Source of the DNA: Gracilariopsis chorda
Lineage: Eukaryota > Rhodophyta > Florideophyceae > Gracilariales > Gracilariaceae
Direction: 5' to 3'
DNA length: 64,000 nucleotides
NCBI GenBank assembly: GCA_003194525.1
Contig: NBIV01000319.1
Location: 1-64,000, forward strand
Shown here: piece after piece, positions 45,489 to 57,214 of the stretch
Layout: every line of letters begins with the position of its first letter
Numbering within the stretch: the first letter of the stretch is position 1
Notes under the pieces: generated by a model
What the model was told of the DNA's origin: nothing
The model's database searches: none
What the model saw: only the letters and a program-made list of their open reading frames with translations
Made by a program: the position numbers and the translations under genes

Positions 45489-46625
45489 ATGGAAGAACGG
45501 GATCTTCCCCTACATTGGGTAGTTGGTGATGCAACGAGGCACCCAGAGTGTGCAAGTAAGCTAGGAAATCAGCATCTTAGGAAACGGAGACTGCTTGAGG
45601 GCGTCGTACACAACCTGGTAGGTGGGCTGAATGGCCTGAATGCCGGGCATGTCTTTTCATATCATCCGGAGTCAGGAGAGAGAAACGCTATTCAATGGCT
45701 GGCGACCAACTTCTTGCAAGACATCGGAGCGGAATGCTTCCCCCGAAGCTATTTCGATACGGGGTTTTCTGGAGGGGAAGAGGACGTTAGTTTTGGAGAT
45801 GACCCCCCACAAAAATGGGTGTGGTTGGATCCGGAGCGAATTTCCTTGTCATTTAATGGTCTGGCAGCCTCGGCCGATATTCTTGTACTATTACCAGAAC
45901 ATATCCAAGGAAAGTATCCTGCAGAAGGAGGAATACTGAATCCCGCGTGTGAGCCGGAGCCGATAGAAATGCCTTTTTGCGACACTGCCAATGAAGATTA
46001 CGGAACGTTGGTCTTAAAACTGCGAAAGGGCGTACTTGTCCGGCTGACTAAGGAACAACCGAAGGTTATTAATGGATTTTTTGCGGTACCGAAGAGTGAT
46101 AAGGGAAGCCAGAGGCTGATTATTGACACGCGTAACGCGATTAAAGTCTTTATGGCGCCTGGTGAGTTTGATCTACCAAATCAAGGACACATTGCAAGTT
46201 TGTGGATGCCCCTTGGGCGGAAGCTATATGTCGGTAAATCGGATATGGACGATCAGTTTCATCTGATGAATATACCGGAATGGATAAGTCCCTATGTCGG
46301 TTTACCTCCGATAGAACAGCGTGACACGCAGCTATACCCTGTTTTGCTTTCAATGTTCACGGGGTAGGCACACTCTGCGTTCGTGGCACAGGCCATTCAT
46401 TGGGAGTTGCTCGAGTCTGCTGGCCTATCGTCGAGGGGCTGGATAACGGGAATTATCAATGTTTCAGAAGCGAGCTATGCAGCATTTGTCGATGAAAAAC
46501 TCCCTTGGGACGAATATGGAAAATGCGACTATGGCACTGAAAGCAGGTGTACCGGAATCCGAGCAATGCCGGCTACTGTCCTAATACCGAACAGTTTCGG
46601 GGCCAGGGACAGTGTCCTGCACTGA
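45489..46625 (+). pseudogene. DIRS-like reverse transcriptase
   Basis: One frame broken by a TAG at 46365-46367 (probably a former TGG Trp codon, given FTG-stop-AHSAF). The N-terminal linker has about 190 residues. RT motifs then appear: NGFFAVPKSDKGSQRLIIDT near 46070-46130, the first catalytic aspartate in KSDMDDQFHL near 46240, and after the stop AAFVDE near 46475, where the YxDD box is expected; here the second Asp is Glu. The frame continues into a degraded thumb. Confidence 0.7.
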
Positions 46626-46802
46626 AGTTCTGGGAATCGAAGTTCATGAAAATGGGTTGCTCTTACCGAAAGCGATAAGATGCGATGCCTTATATCGCGG
46701 ACGGCAAGCTCCGTGAAGCGAAGACGCTGGCAAGTGCCCGAGCTGCAGTGTCTCTTGAGAAAGTGGGCATAGTTTCTTCCCTTGCGTTGACCCCTCTTCT
46801 CA

Positions 46803-47395
46803 GTGCTGCAAAGCATGTACCAGTTGAGCCAGTCTGGCTCCTGTAAATTCCAACCCACCAAGATTGACAGACAGCAACCCATACTTCTAGTCGAGCTATC
46901 TTGGTTGACACCCACTTGCATCAACAGGCCCTTTTGTATCTATGCCCTGTGCACGGATGCGAGTCTTTGTGTTGAAGGAGTGGTGTATAGTTCGTGCGAA
47001 TATGCGCTACACCTGCTTTGTCAATCAGCGGAACGCCAATGGCAATGGGTATCCAATCAACAATGAAAGCTCACCATCAAGCACTGTTGGCGCAAAAGAA
47101 TCCCGATTCATCTTCTCGAAGGCGAAGATCTGATTCTTGGACTATGATGGCTGCTCCGACAACAGAAAAATCATGGGACGCTGGCGATTGTTTTTCTCTA
47201 TAATCAGGCTCTAATTGGTGCTCTTCGTAGAGGACGTAGCAGCGTAGCGAGTTGCAATCGAGTTTGTCGGCGCACAGCAGCTTTACTCCTCGTGGGCAAC
47301 TTATACATGGATTGTCTCTATATCCCAAGCGATACCAACCTGGCTGACAGGCGCTCACTGGTTGTATGAACTTGCTCACAAATGATTAAAGCCGT
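46803..47395 (+). pseudogene. RNase H remnant of the DIRS-like element
   Basis: Frame shifts inside, but the motif order is right: ALCTDASLCVEGVVYS (first Asp) near 46940, LLEGEDLILGL (Glu), and LYIPSDTNLADRRSL near 47320-47358, matching the C-terminal RNase H motif (P.D.N.AD..SR). Confidence 0.6.
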
Positions 47396-47451
47396 CCACG
47401 CTGCGCAATTATAACAGCCACCTGCACCAATTTCTGACATGACTGGTAACC

Positions 47452-48141
47452 TTGAGAGAGTCGGAACGGTTGTTCCCCAGCGCTGGAGACGTCGATTGGT
47501 TATTCACACGTTACTGTGTGCACTGCTACAAGGAAAAACGTGATCTGAAATATTCGGGGGCAGCTCAGGCGAAGGCTGCGTTGGAACTCTATATGCCACA
47601 ACTACGAGGAAAATTGACGCTTTCTGCGCTAAACTTGCGTGAATGGGGTGTGAGTAGACCTATACCACATCACGGAGTATGCCTGGAGATTGTGTTGTAC
47701 GCACTAGCATATGATATGCTTAGTAATGGCCAGGCAGACGTTGGAATTGGACTTTTATTGCTTTTTGAAGGATACCTTAGATTAGGAGACTTATTACAGC
47801 TGAAAGTTGTGAAAACGGGGACGAAACGAAGTGGTGACCATTCGAATTTATCTTATCGCAAGGCTTTTATACAAATTTGTCGAGCGAGGAAAACTCCTGG
47901 GACGAGAAAATCTCTTCCCATACGCACCTGCCGGGTTTCGGGCGATACTGAGACGGTCGGTGAACCGACGGTGAACCGACTGGCGTTGCCCTTCGAGGTG
48001 ACGCCCCAAAGTTTGCTATTTGGAGGCGCAATCACGGGCAAGTTGTTTGGACGTCTCAACGATCAAGATATCAAATCCCGAGGACGGTGGCAAGTGACAA
48101 AACTTCCAAGCTTTACCTACAACCTTACAAGCCTTACATGA
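47452..48141 (+). CDS. Tyrosine recombinase of the DIRS-like element
   Basis: Uninterrupted 229-residue frame, probably lacking its own start. Box I arginine lies in GYLRLGDLLQL (about residue 112). Near the C-terminus comes SLLFGGAITGKLFGRL then DIKSRGRW and the putative nucleophile Tyr in FTYNL (about residue 223). In relatives the SLLFGGA segment usually carries a second His/Arg pair; Leu replaces Arg here, so activity is doubtful. It would integrate circular DNA copies without target duplication. Confidence 0.65.
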   Translation: MRESERLFPSAGDVDWLFTRYCVHCYKEKRDLKYSGAAQAKAALELYMPQLRGKLTLSALNLREWGVSRPIPHHGVCLEIVLYALAYDMLSNGQADVGIGLLLLFEGYLRLGDLLQLKVVKTGTKRSGDHSNLSYRKAFIQICRARKTPGTRKSLPIRTCRVSGDTETVGEPTVNRLALPFEVTPQSLLFGGAITGKLFGRLNDQDIKSRGRWQVTKLPSFTYNLTSLT

Positions 48142-48773
48142 ACCTGAACGCCCGCACCCTACAACAACGCAATCGGTTTGATGCGGTAGCCACCAATGCA
48201 CTATTGCTTTTCAACGTGCCGTTGCCAAATTAGGCTGGAGGTTTGGAGAATCTTCAAGTCTCGTCATGAATCCACCATGGAACTGGAATCTGGAAGACGT
48301 CGTGCTTAGGGGAATGTGGAAGTAGTAGCAGTAGTAGATCAACGGTCGAGGCCCGTCCGTGGGTAGAAGTTTGGCCATGGATAGGGCTGGGAGTATGGAT
48401 GTATGAAGGAGGTGCATGGGTTTGGGGAGGGGCATGGAAAATGGTTCAAGTTCATTGAGGAATGGAGGCGCTTGTTGATGCTTCGAACGGTTTCCTGAAT
48501 ATCATAGCTTCGTAATAAAGTTAAATGTTGTTGTCAAAACTTATCACGTGCAAACCGTGCCTTTATTGTTTTAGAAAATAGCGTGTACCCTAAGTCCTGA
48601 ACGAACGTAGTGAGCTGGCGAGGGTCTTCAAGTAAGAAATGATAGACAAAAGCCACTCGTCCGCTGTAGCTCTACCTGTACATAATGACCTCAATAGGGC
48701 GACCTGCAGCTGTTTTTAGCTTTCGACGAGCTGAATATATCGCACAACACCCCTTCTCTTTTATTTCAACTCC
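48142..48773. other. No gene recognised
   Basis: Possible 3' terminal region of the DIRS-like element. Only small unassigned frames. Confidence 0.35.
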
Positions 48774-50478
48774 TTAACGGCGCTTGCGAACTGGTTCATC
48801 ACCGAAGCTGAACGGATAATCCAGTGAGCGCTTATGAGTGCCCAAAATCGTTGCTCCGAGCTTGTTGAGGACATTTACGGCCTCCTGGTGACTTTACCCT
48901 CGATCGTCAGCAAAACGGTACTCAATCATGGCTCTGATAGAGCCAGCAGTAAGCACAATCTGGAGCAACCGAATCAATCTCCCCCATACATCGATTGACT
49001 TCTTTCCAAGTCTGGTGTAGTGACTGGCCAAGAAAAGGGAGTTACGGGCAGAGCAGATGGCGTTATTAACAGGGCCCAAGGCTTTATTTGGGTTATTCAC
49101 GTGACGAACTAGTGTATGTTGTGCCACGGCTTGGGGTCGCAAGCGTTGATGATCATGATCTAAGCTAAGAATTGTTTGCCCCGGTATCAACAAAAACAAA
49201 CGGATGATTGCTGAAAGCCCGTCTTCGAGCTCTATTACCAAATAGTTAGCACTTCTTGGAACATTGGACCAGCCATATCCACACTCTTCTACCATTTTCT
49301 TTGCTGAGTGTTACAGCTCAACGCGGACCAGACCTGATGATACCGCTTCCTAGAAATTCCTATCTGAAAGAAGAATTCCTCATTTTCTTTTTTTGTCATT
49401 GCGCTCACTGTCGTCGAGTAAGACGCTGGAAGAACATGAAGAATAATGATACCCTTCATTTCAAAAGCATTTGTGGGTGGTTGAGGGCGGGCTTTGAGCA
49501 CCCGATTAACAATGGTGGCAATCTTGGATAGCACAGAATTGGGTATATTCACCTCAAAAGTTGCAAGCAGAGAGAGATTCGAATCTCCAGAACTACTGTT
49601 CTTTGGTGACAAATATCGAATCTCAATTGTAACATTGTAAAGAACCTTGTTCGCCTCCTCTACAAAACGTTTGCCCAACACCATGTTGATCTCATAAATA
49701 TCGAGCTCAATTCCGTTGAACGGAGAACAGTACGTCCATTCCTTTAGGCCTTCGTCCAAATTTACCCTCTCTGAATCATTATCAACTTCCACTGTTGCTG
49801 ACAAATCATGAGAGTCTTGACTGTTTTCGAATGTACAATCCATTTCATTGCTAAAAAACGAAGACCAAACATCCTCTACCGCTACTACTTGGGCCTCGAC
49901 ACGGTTAGAAGTGACTGGTCCAAAAATATTTTGCGCGGATGCGGCTTTCAAATCTTCATGAATTGCACGTACTTCGTTGTCAGAAATGATATGTTCTTGT
50001 GTTAAGATTTTGGTCTCCTTCTAGAAGTTAAGGCGGTTCAATTGGTGTCAGTTTCTTGGCAGTCGGAACCTCGAAAGCTGGAATCTTCGTTACTATATTC
50101 AGGTTGCGAATCTTCTGGCAGAACGGCATTGATATATTGATCAAGGATCTGAGTAGGATGGCATTCCAATTCAAGAGATAAGTTCAAGCTTGCAGGCTGT
50201 GGCAATGGTTCATCGTCAAAGTTTGGGTTTTGTGGCATTTCTGCTTTTTCACTGTGTTCTTTTGATGACTGCGGAGTTTGCAGATGTGGAATATCTGTTT
50301 GAGTCTCAAGACTGCTGTCAGCCCTGAAAGAATTGTGGTCGGGTCTGAAGCCATGATGCATATCATAGTGCACATCGGTTGTGAGACGTTTATCACCGGA
50401 AGGTGCAGACATTGTTTCGGGCTTGCCACGAAAATCAAGGTTACAAGCACCAATATACGGTGACGATCTACGTCCCAC
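48774..50478 (-). pseudogene. Unknown minus-strand gene, decayed
   Basis: Three fragments in order: 50478-50038 (146 residues, Pro/Ser/Asp/Gln-rich), 49951-49289 (220 residues, with an NSSSGDSNLSLLATFEVNIP stretch) and 49295-48894 (133 residues, with ANYLVIELEDGLSAIIRLFL). The last continues in frame past a TAA at 48894-48896 to a second stop at 48774-48776, ending RKRR, a possible nuclear localisation signal. No family is recognised. It may be an accessory (TNPA-like) gene of the CACTA element to its right, same strand, but the two are 4 kb apart. Confidence 0.45.
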
Positions 50479-52943
50479 TCGGTGAATAGATCGGTGACCT
50501 CACCCGTTCTCTGTGAGGTTCACCGAAAGGCGGGACGGTGGCACGTGAAGTTGGTCAGTTGGGACGACCTCACCGAATCTCAGCCTAAAACATCGGTGAG
50601 GAAATTTCCACACCGTAGTGTCATGGGGCTAGTGATAGCATGAGATCATACGATTGCAGAGAACTTGAAACGTACGCTTCGTAGCGTCGTGTGCAGTCAT
50701 TACGCTAAGATGTGTTGCGGATATGTCTGGCGAGCAAGTTCACAGAACTGGTATCCTCTCTACCCGCGTCTCTTTTCATGTAACCACCTACGTATCACAA
50801 ACTGTTCCACGTTTGGGTCCTGTCACAAGAAGTTAGGACGTGTTCAACAGAGAGACACACTATGAGGAACGTACCATGTGACGTACCTTAGAAATGAGTT
50901 CTTGGTACTTGGGGGGCACATTTGATGCTTCATATTAGTGATTTTCGTATGTGCACCTTAACTTTTCCTCAGAGAAACTATGCCATCTTCCTAGAAAAAC
51001 GGCTTTCCATATGTTTCCATAAGGCTTCCGTAAGACATATCCTTCCCATTGGATAGTGTTATGATTTCAAAAAATGCTGATGTATGAGCGGTCGAGGAAC
51101 AATGCATCTAGTGAAGCATTTGAGGCGCCGACGTAGACAAGATTAACGACTGTTCAACTAGTGCGCAGAGAAACGCCGTCTGCATTTGAAACAATGCCGT
51201 GATTTGCAATGAGGTATTCACTGGACGCCAACTTGGGGCTGGAATTATCGACGTTTACATTATTTAGGACCTCATATGTATGTGAAGCGATGGAGAGATA
51301 GACGTTGAATCCCTCTATGGTGTGGCTGAACTATCGCAGAACTTAAGACAGGAGCGAGGTTCCTTGAATGGAGCGCTCATCGGTGTAGCCGGAAAAAGAA
51401 ATACACTTCGACATGAAATCTCAGCAAAATCAATTTCAACTTTTCTTCCGTTTACCACAACAGATGCAAATAGTGGAATGGCCAAGAATTCAGTTTAAGT
51501 TCGTGCAGCAGATCTGCACTCGAGCTGTGTGGGGAAATAGGTGTGCTCATCGTCGTTACCAGACTGTGAGAGACAAAGCCATGACTAGACCATCTCACCA
51601 TCGTTTGGGATTGTGATAAAGCGTTTTGCCTTCTCACCATCTCTAAGGATGGTGAAAATGCCTGTTTACAATGCCACGTCCATTGCTGCGTGCATCTAGC
51701 CTAGTCCGAAAAAGACGCGTACAGTCGTCCTCTCTCTACTATGTAAGGAAGAGAGCAGAGCGCAACCACGGCCTCTGTTCTCAACCAACCTTACTTCAAC
51801 TACTTAAACTTACGTCTAAGCAAAGGAATCTTCCTGTTGGGCCATCTGTAGTGTCTATCGGACCGCTGACCTCATATGAGGTCAAAACAATCATGTTTAC
51901 GTTTAATTTTAGTTATTTTGATCGGATTTTTTGCCTTTTGTAGTCTGTATAAGTTATGCAACATGTTTTTGTATAGCAAAAATTCTAAGCTTCTGTAGTT
52001 TATATTAGGTGAGAAGCAGAATCATAAGACAACCAGATGGTTTGATAGAGATGAGCTTGTCAAATATGACTAATTTACTACAGAGCTTCAGAAAACCGCC
52101 TTTTTGATATCAAAAACGTACTTTTGATTGAAAAGCGTTCCTGACGCGTGTATGAAACGTTCAAAACCTTCACCAAATCATCATTTGGCAACATTACATC
52201 CGGGCGGATAGACACTAGTGTTCGCTACAGGCCACCCCTTTATTTAAAGGTATAATTTCACGACAAGCTGTAAAGGTCTCCCAAGAAGTATGGCACAGCC
52301 CGCGATCTCGTTCTCGCCAGCCTGCACCCGCGCGCCAATCTCCAACGGGCATGACACTCGCTACAGTGCACGTGCTTTCGTAGCAGCAACAAGGCTGCTA
52401 CAGTGGCGGTAGAGCACAGTGTGCGATGGTGCACGTGCTCGCAGCGGTATCCCTACCCCCTAACTGATGCGCCCCGTGTTCCTGCTGTAGCGCGCCCAAT
52501 GTAACAACTCACCCCGACCCCCTTCAGTAGCTGTGCTCCCTTCAGTTGAGACCACTTACCCCCCTCAACCGCTGCGAGTCTCTGGTCGTAGCGGACTAGA
52601 AGATACGCACTACGGCCTCTCTCCCCTGGTGATCGTCGCTCTCCTACCTTCTCTCCCGCCCTTCCGCCGGTCTTGCAAGCGAGCACGCGAGCATGTGCAT
52701 CGTGTACTGTTGCAGTGATCGCACTCATCTCCGTCGCCTCGCCTTGCTTGTCGCGGCGCCTTTCTCTTCCCGGCTTCGAAGCTCGCCCCTGAGAACGAAT
52801 ATTCTCCCCGCACGCGCCACATGCAAAGCCTAAAACGCTACCACGCGCACGATCCTTTTGTGCGTGCTGAAGGCCCATCCATCGCTGGCACCGTTTCTCT
52901 TTACCCAAGGGAAATGTCGATTGTGGCAGTTCACTGATCACTC
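50479..52943. other. No gene recognised; GC-rich from about 52270
   Basis: 50480-52260 holds only small unassigned frames and a hairpin CTCACCATC/GATGGTGA near 51632-51655. From about 52270 the sequence turns clearly GC-rich, up to the start codon at 52944, as a promoter region might. Confidence 0.4.
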
Positions 52944-53235
52944 ATGGCGCACTTGGCGCCAATGCAAGTCGGTTCGCCGGTCATTGATTTGCATTCGGCC
53001 TCGGAGGCTGTTGATGCACGTCATGGCGCCGGTCAACACGGCGATGCTGCGCCTGCTCCGTCAATTTCCTCGCTGGATCGCCTGCTCAGTGAAAGAGGTT
53101 TGTTTGTTCTGCTTCTTTTTTCGAACATGGGCTTTGGTTAATGTTCTTATTGCTGCTAATCAGAGTCTGTGCGTTTGCTTTTTGTTGTCGTTTCTAGATG
53201 CTTTAAGGAGATTTCGCGGTGATAATGGCAACTGA
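52944..53235 (+). CDS. Small spliced gene (2 exons, 63 residues), predicted
   Basis: Exon 1 (52944-53097) starts ATG in MAHLAPMQVGSP and ends in SLDRLLSER. It is followed by AG|GTTTGT. A pyrimidine-rich stretch ends TTTCTAG at 53197. Exon 2 (53198-53235) then reads ALRRFRGDNGN with a TGA. Joining them gives one frame and extends the amphipathic helix LDRLLSERDALRRF, whereas unspliced frames stop or switch. The intron would be 100 bp. No domain known. Could also be the start of a longer, alternatively spliced gene. Prediction only. Confidence 0.45.
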
Positions 53236-54639
53236 AGGAACGACAATGTAGTTTTCAAGCGCTTTTGAGGAACGATGAAGAGGGTTTATCATGGTGGGCT
53301 AATGGGGACGCCTTGGCATGACATGATGTTTACTTTACAAGACATCAACGGCACATTTGCTGTGTGGAAGGCATGCTGACACTACTGTCTGCTTATAAAA
53401 TTGCAGTGCTAGTGAGATCGAAGCTGATCAAGTGTGAGTGTTTCCCGGATCCGCTTTCAATCAGTATCCACAAACATCCATACCACTCTGCGGAGCGCTC
53501 AAATAAAAGTTGGACAAACTACTACAGTAGCTTACTTCCATCCGCACTCCAGAATATGTTCATCGTTGCATCTATTCAAACTTCGCTGCTCTTAGTATAT
53601 CCGCTGTAGAGGTTTGCATTCGATGTTTCTATTCACCATAACTGTTCTCGGTCCCCGAGTAAGGAGTATGATGATAAATGTTCGAATTTCAAATTACTGA
53701 CACGGCGTTCGACAACGTACTTTTCAACCTTCTCAAGGCACCACATATGTCTGAGGCTCGACTGAACATACCATATAGATGATGGTGCGGCGTGCAGCCA
53801 CTACGAAGGCGCCGCCCTAGCCAAGCATGACTCTACAGTTCGGTTGCGCGGTTTCCAACGATACCAAAAAAGTCCGCTGAAAAGACCTGGAGTGGTTCTC
53901 AAAACAGTTCGAGACGGACGTGTTCCAATCGCAAAAAACGTGCCTGGCGAATGGGTTAGTCGATATATCCCGAGTGAATGACTGGGTAAGGTGACTTCAT
54001 GGGCTCTTATCACGCTGCTCTGGCTCAGAACTAGCTGATTAAAAGTATGCCACTCCGCACCGAAGAAGATCCCCGGAAAGATCGATTCGGTGATGTACTT
54101 CCACAGCATCGAGCTCCATAAAGGCAACACCCTCTCTGAACAACCCTGACCTGATTGAAGGAAAATTATCCAATAATCCAGTCATTCTTCTCTTGCCTCA
54201 AATTCGCCAAAACCTGCCACTTCATTGTTCTTTTGTATTCTCTTCTGGGCTCAGATTATCAGAGAGAACTTTTTTCTTTAATGAAATAACACTGCTGACT
54301 GGCAAGGTGCTGGTTTTTCTGGGATACAACTATGTGGTTCACAACAAATATGAGTCTAGAATCAATCGAAAAATCATCAACAGACTTCGCTCCAAATGCG
54401 GTACCTGATCTTTATTGCGAATTTCCATTCCGTAGACCCCTTCAAACAGCCCCAACTCGTAATTTGTCTGCCAGTGATCCCATATTCAGACCTATCCAAA
54501 TCGATGTCGAACTCAACGAGCATGAGAATGCGGCCGTAGTACACTTCTATAACATCATCCACCATCTCCTATACCACTGTCGCATTCGTGACGGAAAAGT
54601 ACCCAATTTCCCGATAACATACCTCATAGTGGCATGTTG
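53236..54639. other. No gene recognised
   Basis: Unassigned frames, the largest minus 54130-53801 (109 residues) and plus 54332-54640 (102 residues). The right end may still belong to the decayed CACTA transposase on the minus strand. Confidence 0.35.
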
Positions 54640-57079
54640 AAGAGACTGTTCATGCCAGAAGCAAGATCGTGGTCGAAAGGTAATCCAGCAAATCGATTCT
54701 AGAGTTATGAGAGCTTTCGAAGGTAATAATCCATTATATTTCCTTCCGAAAACGTTTCGGAGATATCTTGAAAGCATCTCGTCCAGATTTACGTCATTTC
54801 TGACTTCATATCTGGGGCTTTGTCCCTTCACCGCATATCCAATACTGTCCAAAGCTTCAAATTCTTGAACTGGTTCGTTCTCGAAGAAAGAATTATATGC
54901 TTCTTAGAATTTTGTGTCGTTCAGAAGTGAGGGTCTTGCTGGGTTTCGAGCATTCATTCGACTTAAAGCCCACCTGATACATAGGTCCATCCAGTACTGG
55001 TAGTATATTGGAGGACCAAATTCGATGACGCACTTTTCGAGGTGTAACAAAAGCAGCATTTTGTACTTGCATGCATTTGCACGCTCCATATCACCCTTGG
55101 AATAATTTCTTTCCAAGTGTTCATAGAACCGACGACACAGAACTTGAAGCTTTTCGATGTCATCCGCCGTAAGACTTCGACCCCAGTATATGTCTACACT
55201 CTCGACTAAGTCTCTCCAGCCTGAGGAAGCGTTTCGTAGACATTTGATTCTGAAATCCTCACACTATGCGAAAGAACGAACTTCTTAACGTCAGCTGATT
55301 TCCATTCGCCAAACCTACTCAGCGGCCTTGGTCTGCAACACAGGTGGCTTGCCGTAAATTCTCCAAACCTTTTCATTTCAACATCGATTTCGCGGAAAAA
55401 AGTCTTTGATACATAATAATCTTCACCTTGGTCATTGAGCCACAAACATAGCATACTGTTCTATTTAGTTACTATTTTGTCTTTGCTTGAGTATAGTTGG
55501 CTCCAGCATCAGTTCTAACCTGTCTCTTTTTCCTATATTTATTCTACTTTATCTCCCGAAGAGATCAGTTACCTACTTGACATGTGTACTTTGCCTTGAA
55601 GCCGAGTTGACATCTTTTGTGACATACTCTCAGTATGACACTACAACATGCTTATGTCAGAGAAGCTCCTACCGACCACGTGGACAACATTGGCTCCAAA
55701 GTACACGTTTCCTACTTTCTACAACGTTGATAAACACCTCACACGGTACAGCAATGATGAAATGGTCATGAAAGATTCCCGAGAGATCCGTGCCAAGTTA
55801 TCATTGGCACCCTGGATTCATGTCAGATCATCAATACCCTGTCTGTTTCTGATCCTTGCCGAATCATAAAACAATTCATCAGCGCTGGGGAATCGGCCAA
55901 GTCATCAAATGGCTAGATCTGGAATTGAACCCGGTTAACAACCCTACATGTAGGCCAAGAAGAATACAAAGCACAATGCCGTTAAACTCGGACGATTCCT
56001 CATCTGCTAGTGGCACTGATAGAACTAGATTAGACCCTCTATATAAACCCCGATGAATGCTCCAAACTTCAACTCGGATCATCACCACTGACTTCCAACC
56101 ATTTTCAACCATTGCACCTCTGTTCCTAACACATACCCTTTCCAATGTTGTAGAACAGGTGCATAGTATCTATTGGGTGAGACGTGTATGGAATTGTGGT
56201 GTCCATATAGAAGAGTATGGATCCGTCGCTTATGCCTGTTGCTACTTGAAGAACTAATCTAATTTGGCCAGAAATCTGGTTTAGTTCTGCAATTGTTGAA
56301 GGGATGTCAACCTCTGTGCGGAGCCTAAGTTGAGAAAAATCAAACACTTGTCTAACGCCAGATTCCGTACAAATGAAACTACGATAGTAGTACTGCCTGT
56401 TTAACACTGACCAAACATCTTTTATGGTGCAATAACCGCATGGAAGCTTCCATTTGTAACCATTCACTCCCAATACCTTTCTGAATGCTGGCAAGTCACC
56501 GATGAACAAAATCAAATGAAATCAGATGAATTTCTTTGTCTCTTCGTAGATTTTGAACTCTGTCCCAGAACCATCACCTTCGAAAGATTTCAGTGCCTCA
56601 ACCAGGGTACCAAGAACAGACTGTAGATCCTCCGGCTCTGTTGGAACGGGAATAGAGGTAAATGGGACTATATTCCGCATCTAAAATCAATCTCGTGGTG
56701 CGAAGTTGCAAATTATGCATCTGGTTTCTGAACGCCTGAAAGCCATCAGTGGTAACGGCAAGAAACATATCGTCCTTGAATATTTTCGTTGCCCCGTTAC
56801 CTTCTTGCAGTTTTCCAAAAGTACTCAGAGCGATAGAAGTCAGATAGAGTCTGTTTTCTCTTCAATACTGGGATGAAAAGTTTCGTATAATCCTCTGTAT
56901 GAGTCCCCTTTTCTGAGCCAAGAACTATGTCTTCTATGCAGATTCATCCACGGAGTTGTTTTAGTTTTGTGGTTGTTGCACGTCGGTCGTGGCGTGCTGC
57001 ATACTGAGCATTGACCTAAGCTGTCATTATAGAAGCACATGTGGCCAGGACAAATGGGAAACTGGACAGCATATTTCAT
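54640..57079 (-). pseudogene. CACTA (TNP2-type) transposase, decayed and split by a solo LTR
   Basis: Minus-strand fragments in TNP2 order. 57079-56840: zinc cluster with CPGHMCFYND and QCSVCSTPRP. 56515-56126: ILFIGDLPAFRKVLG, WKLPCGYC and later YTSHPIDTMHLFYNIGKG, matching the TNP2 GD.PA...G.....PC..C and P.D.MH signatures. A 675-bp solo LTR follows, after which 55454-55206 continues with LSRFGEWKSADVKKFVL. 55163-54903 and 54852-54547 hold the rest (EFGPPIYYQYWMDLCIR). Deleting the LTR and one target duplication rejoins the frame exactly. Further stops show it was already decaying. Confidence 0.75.
55457..56131 (+). repeat. Solo LTR, family B, with 5-bp target duplication CATAC
   Basis: 675 bp starting TGTTCTATTTAG and ending TTCCTAACA, flanked on both sides by CATAC (55452-55456 and 56132-56136). 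A TATA-like TATATAAA lies near 56040. It is related along its length to 61823-62500. Orientation follows the TATA position and the protease remnant next to the second copy. Confidence 0.9.
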
Positions 57080-57214
57080 GATCTCGGATTCTTGATACGT
57101 ACCGGAAAGAATGGGTTTCCAGGACTTCTAAGGAGATTAAATGTTTCTCAAAATGTTATCCATTACAATGTGAGTGAAGTTATGTGAGAATTTCAAATTA
57201 ATCCATGCGTTGTT

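Larger units (their letters stand above)
44214..48141 (+). mobile_element. DIRS-like (tyrosine recombinase) retroelement, decayed
   Basis: The order ORF1, reverse transcriptase, RNase H, tyrosine recombinase on one strand, with no DDE integrase, defines DIRS-type elements. Termini are not resolved: DIRS elements end in inverted or split direct repeats rather than LTRs. The element lies directly beside the nuclease/piggyBac-like gene. Confidence 0.7.

Noticed and set aside
49565..49590. tRNA B-box-like GATTCGAATC
   Set aside because: No acceptor, D or anticodon arm around it; it lies inside a coding fragment.
52453..52941. Minus-strand 162-residue frame
   Set aside because: Explained by low stop frequency in GC-rich DNA; no domain or start context.
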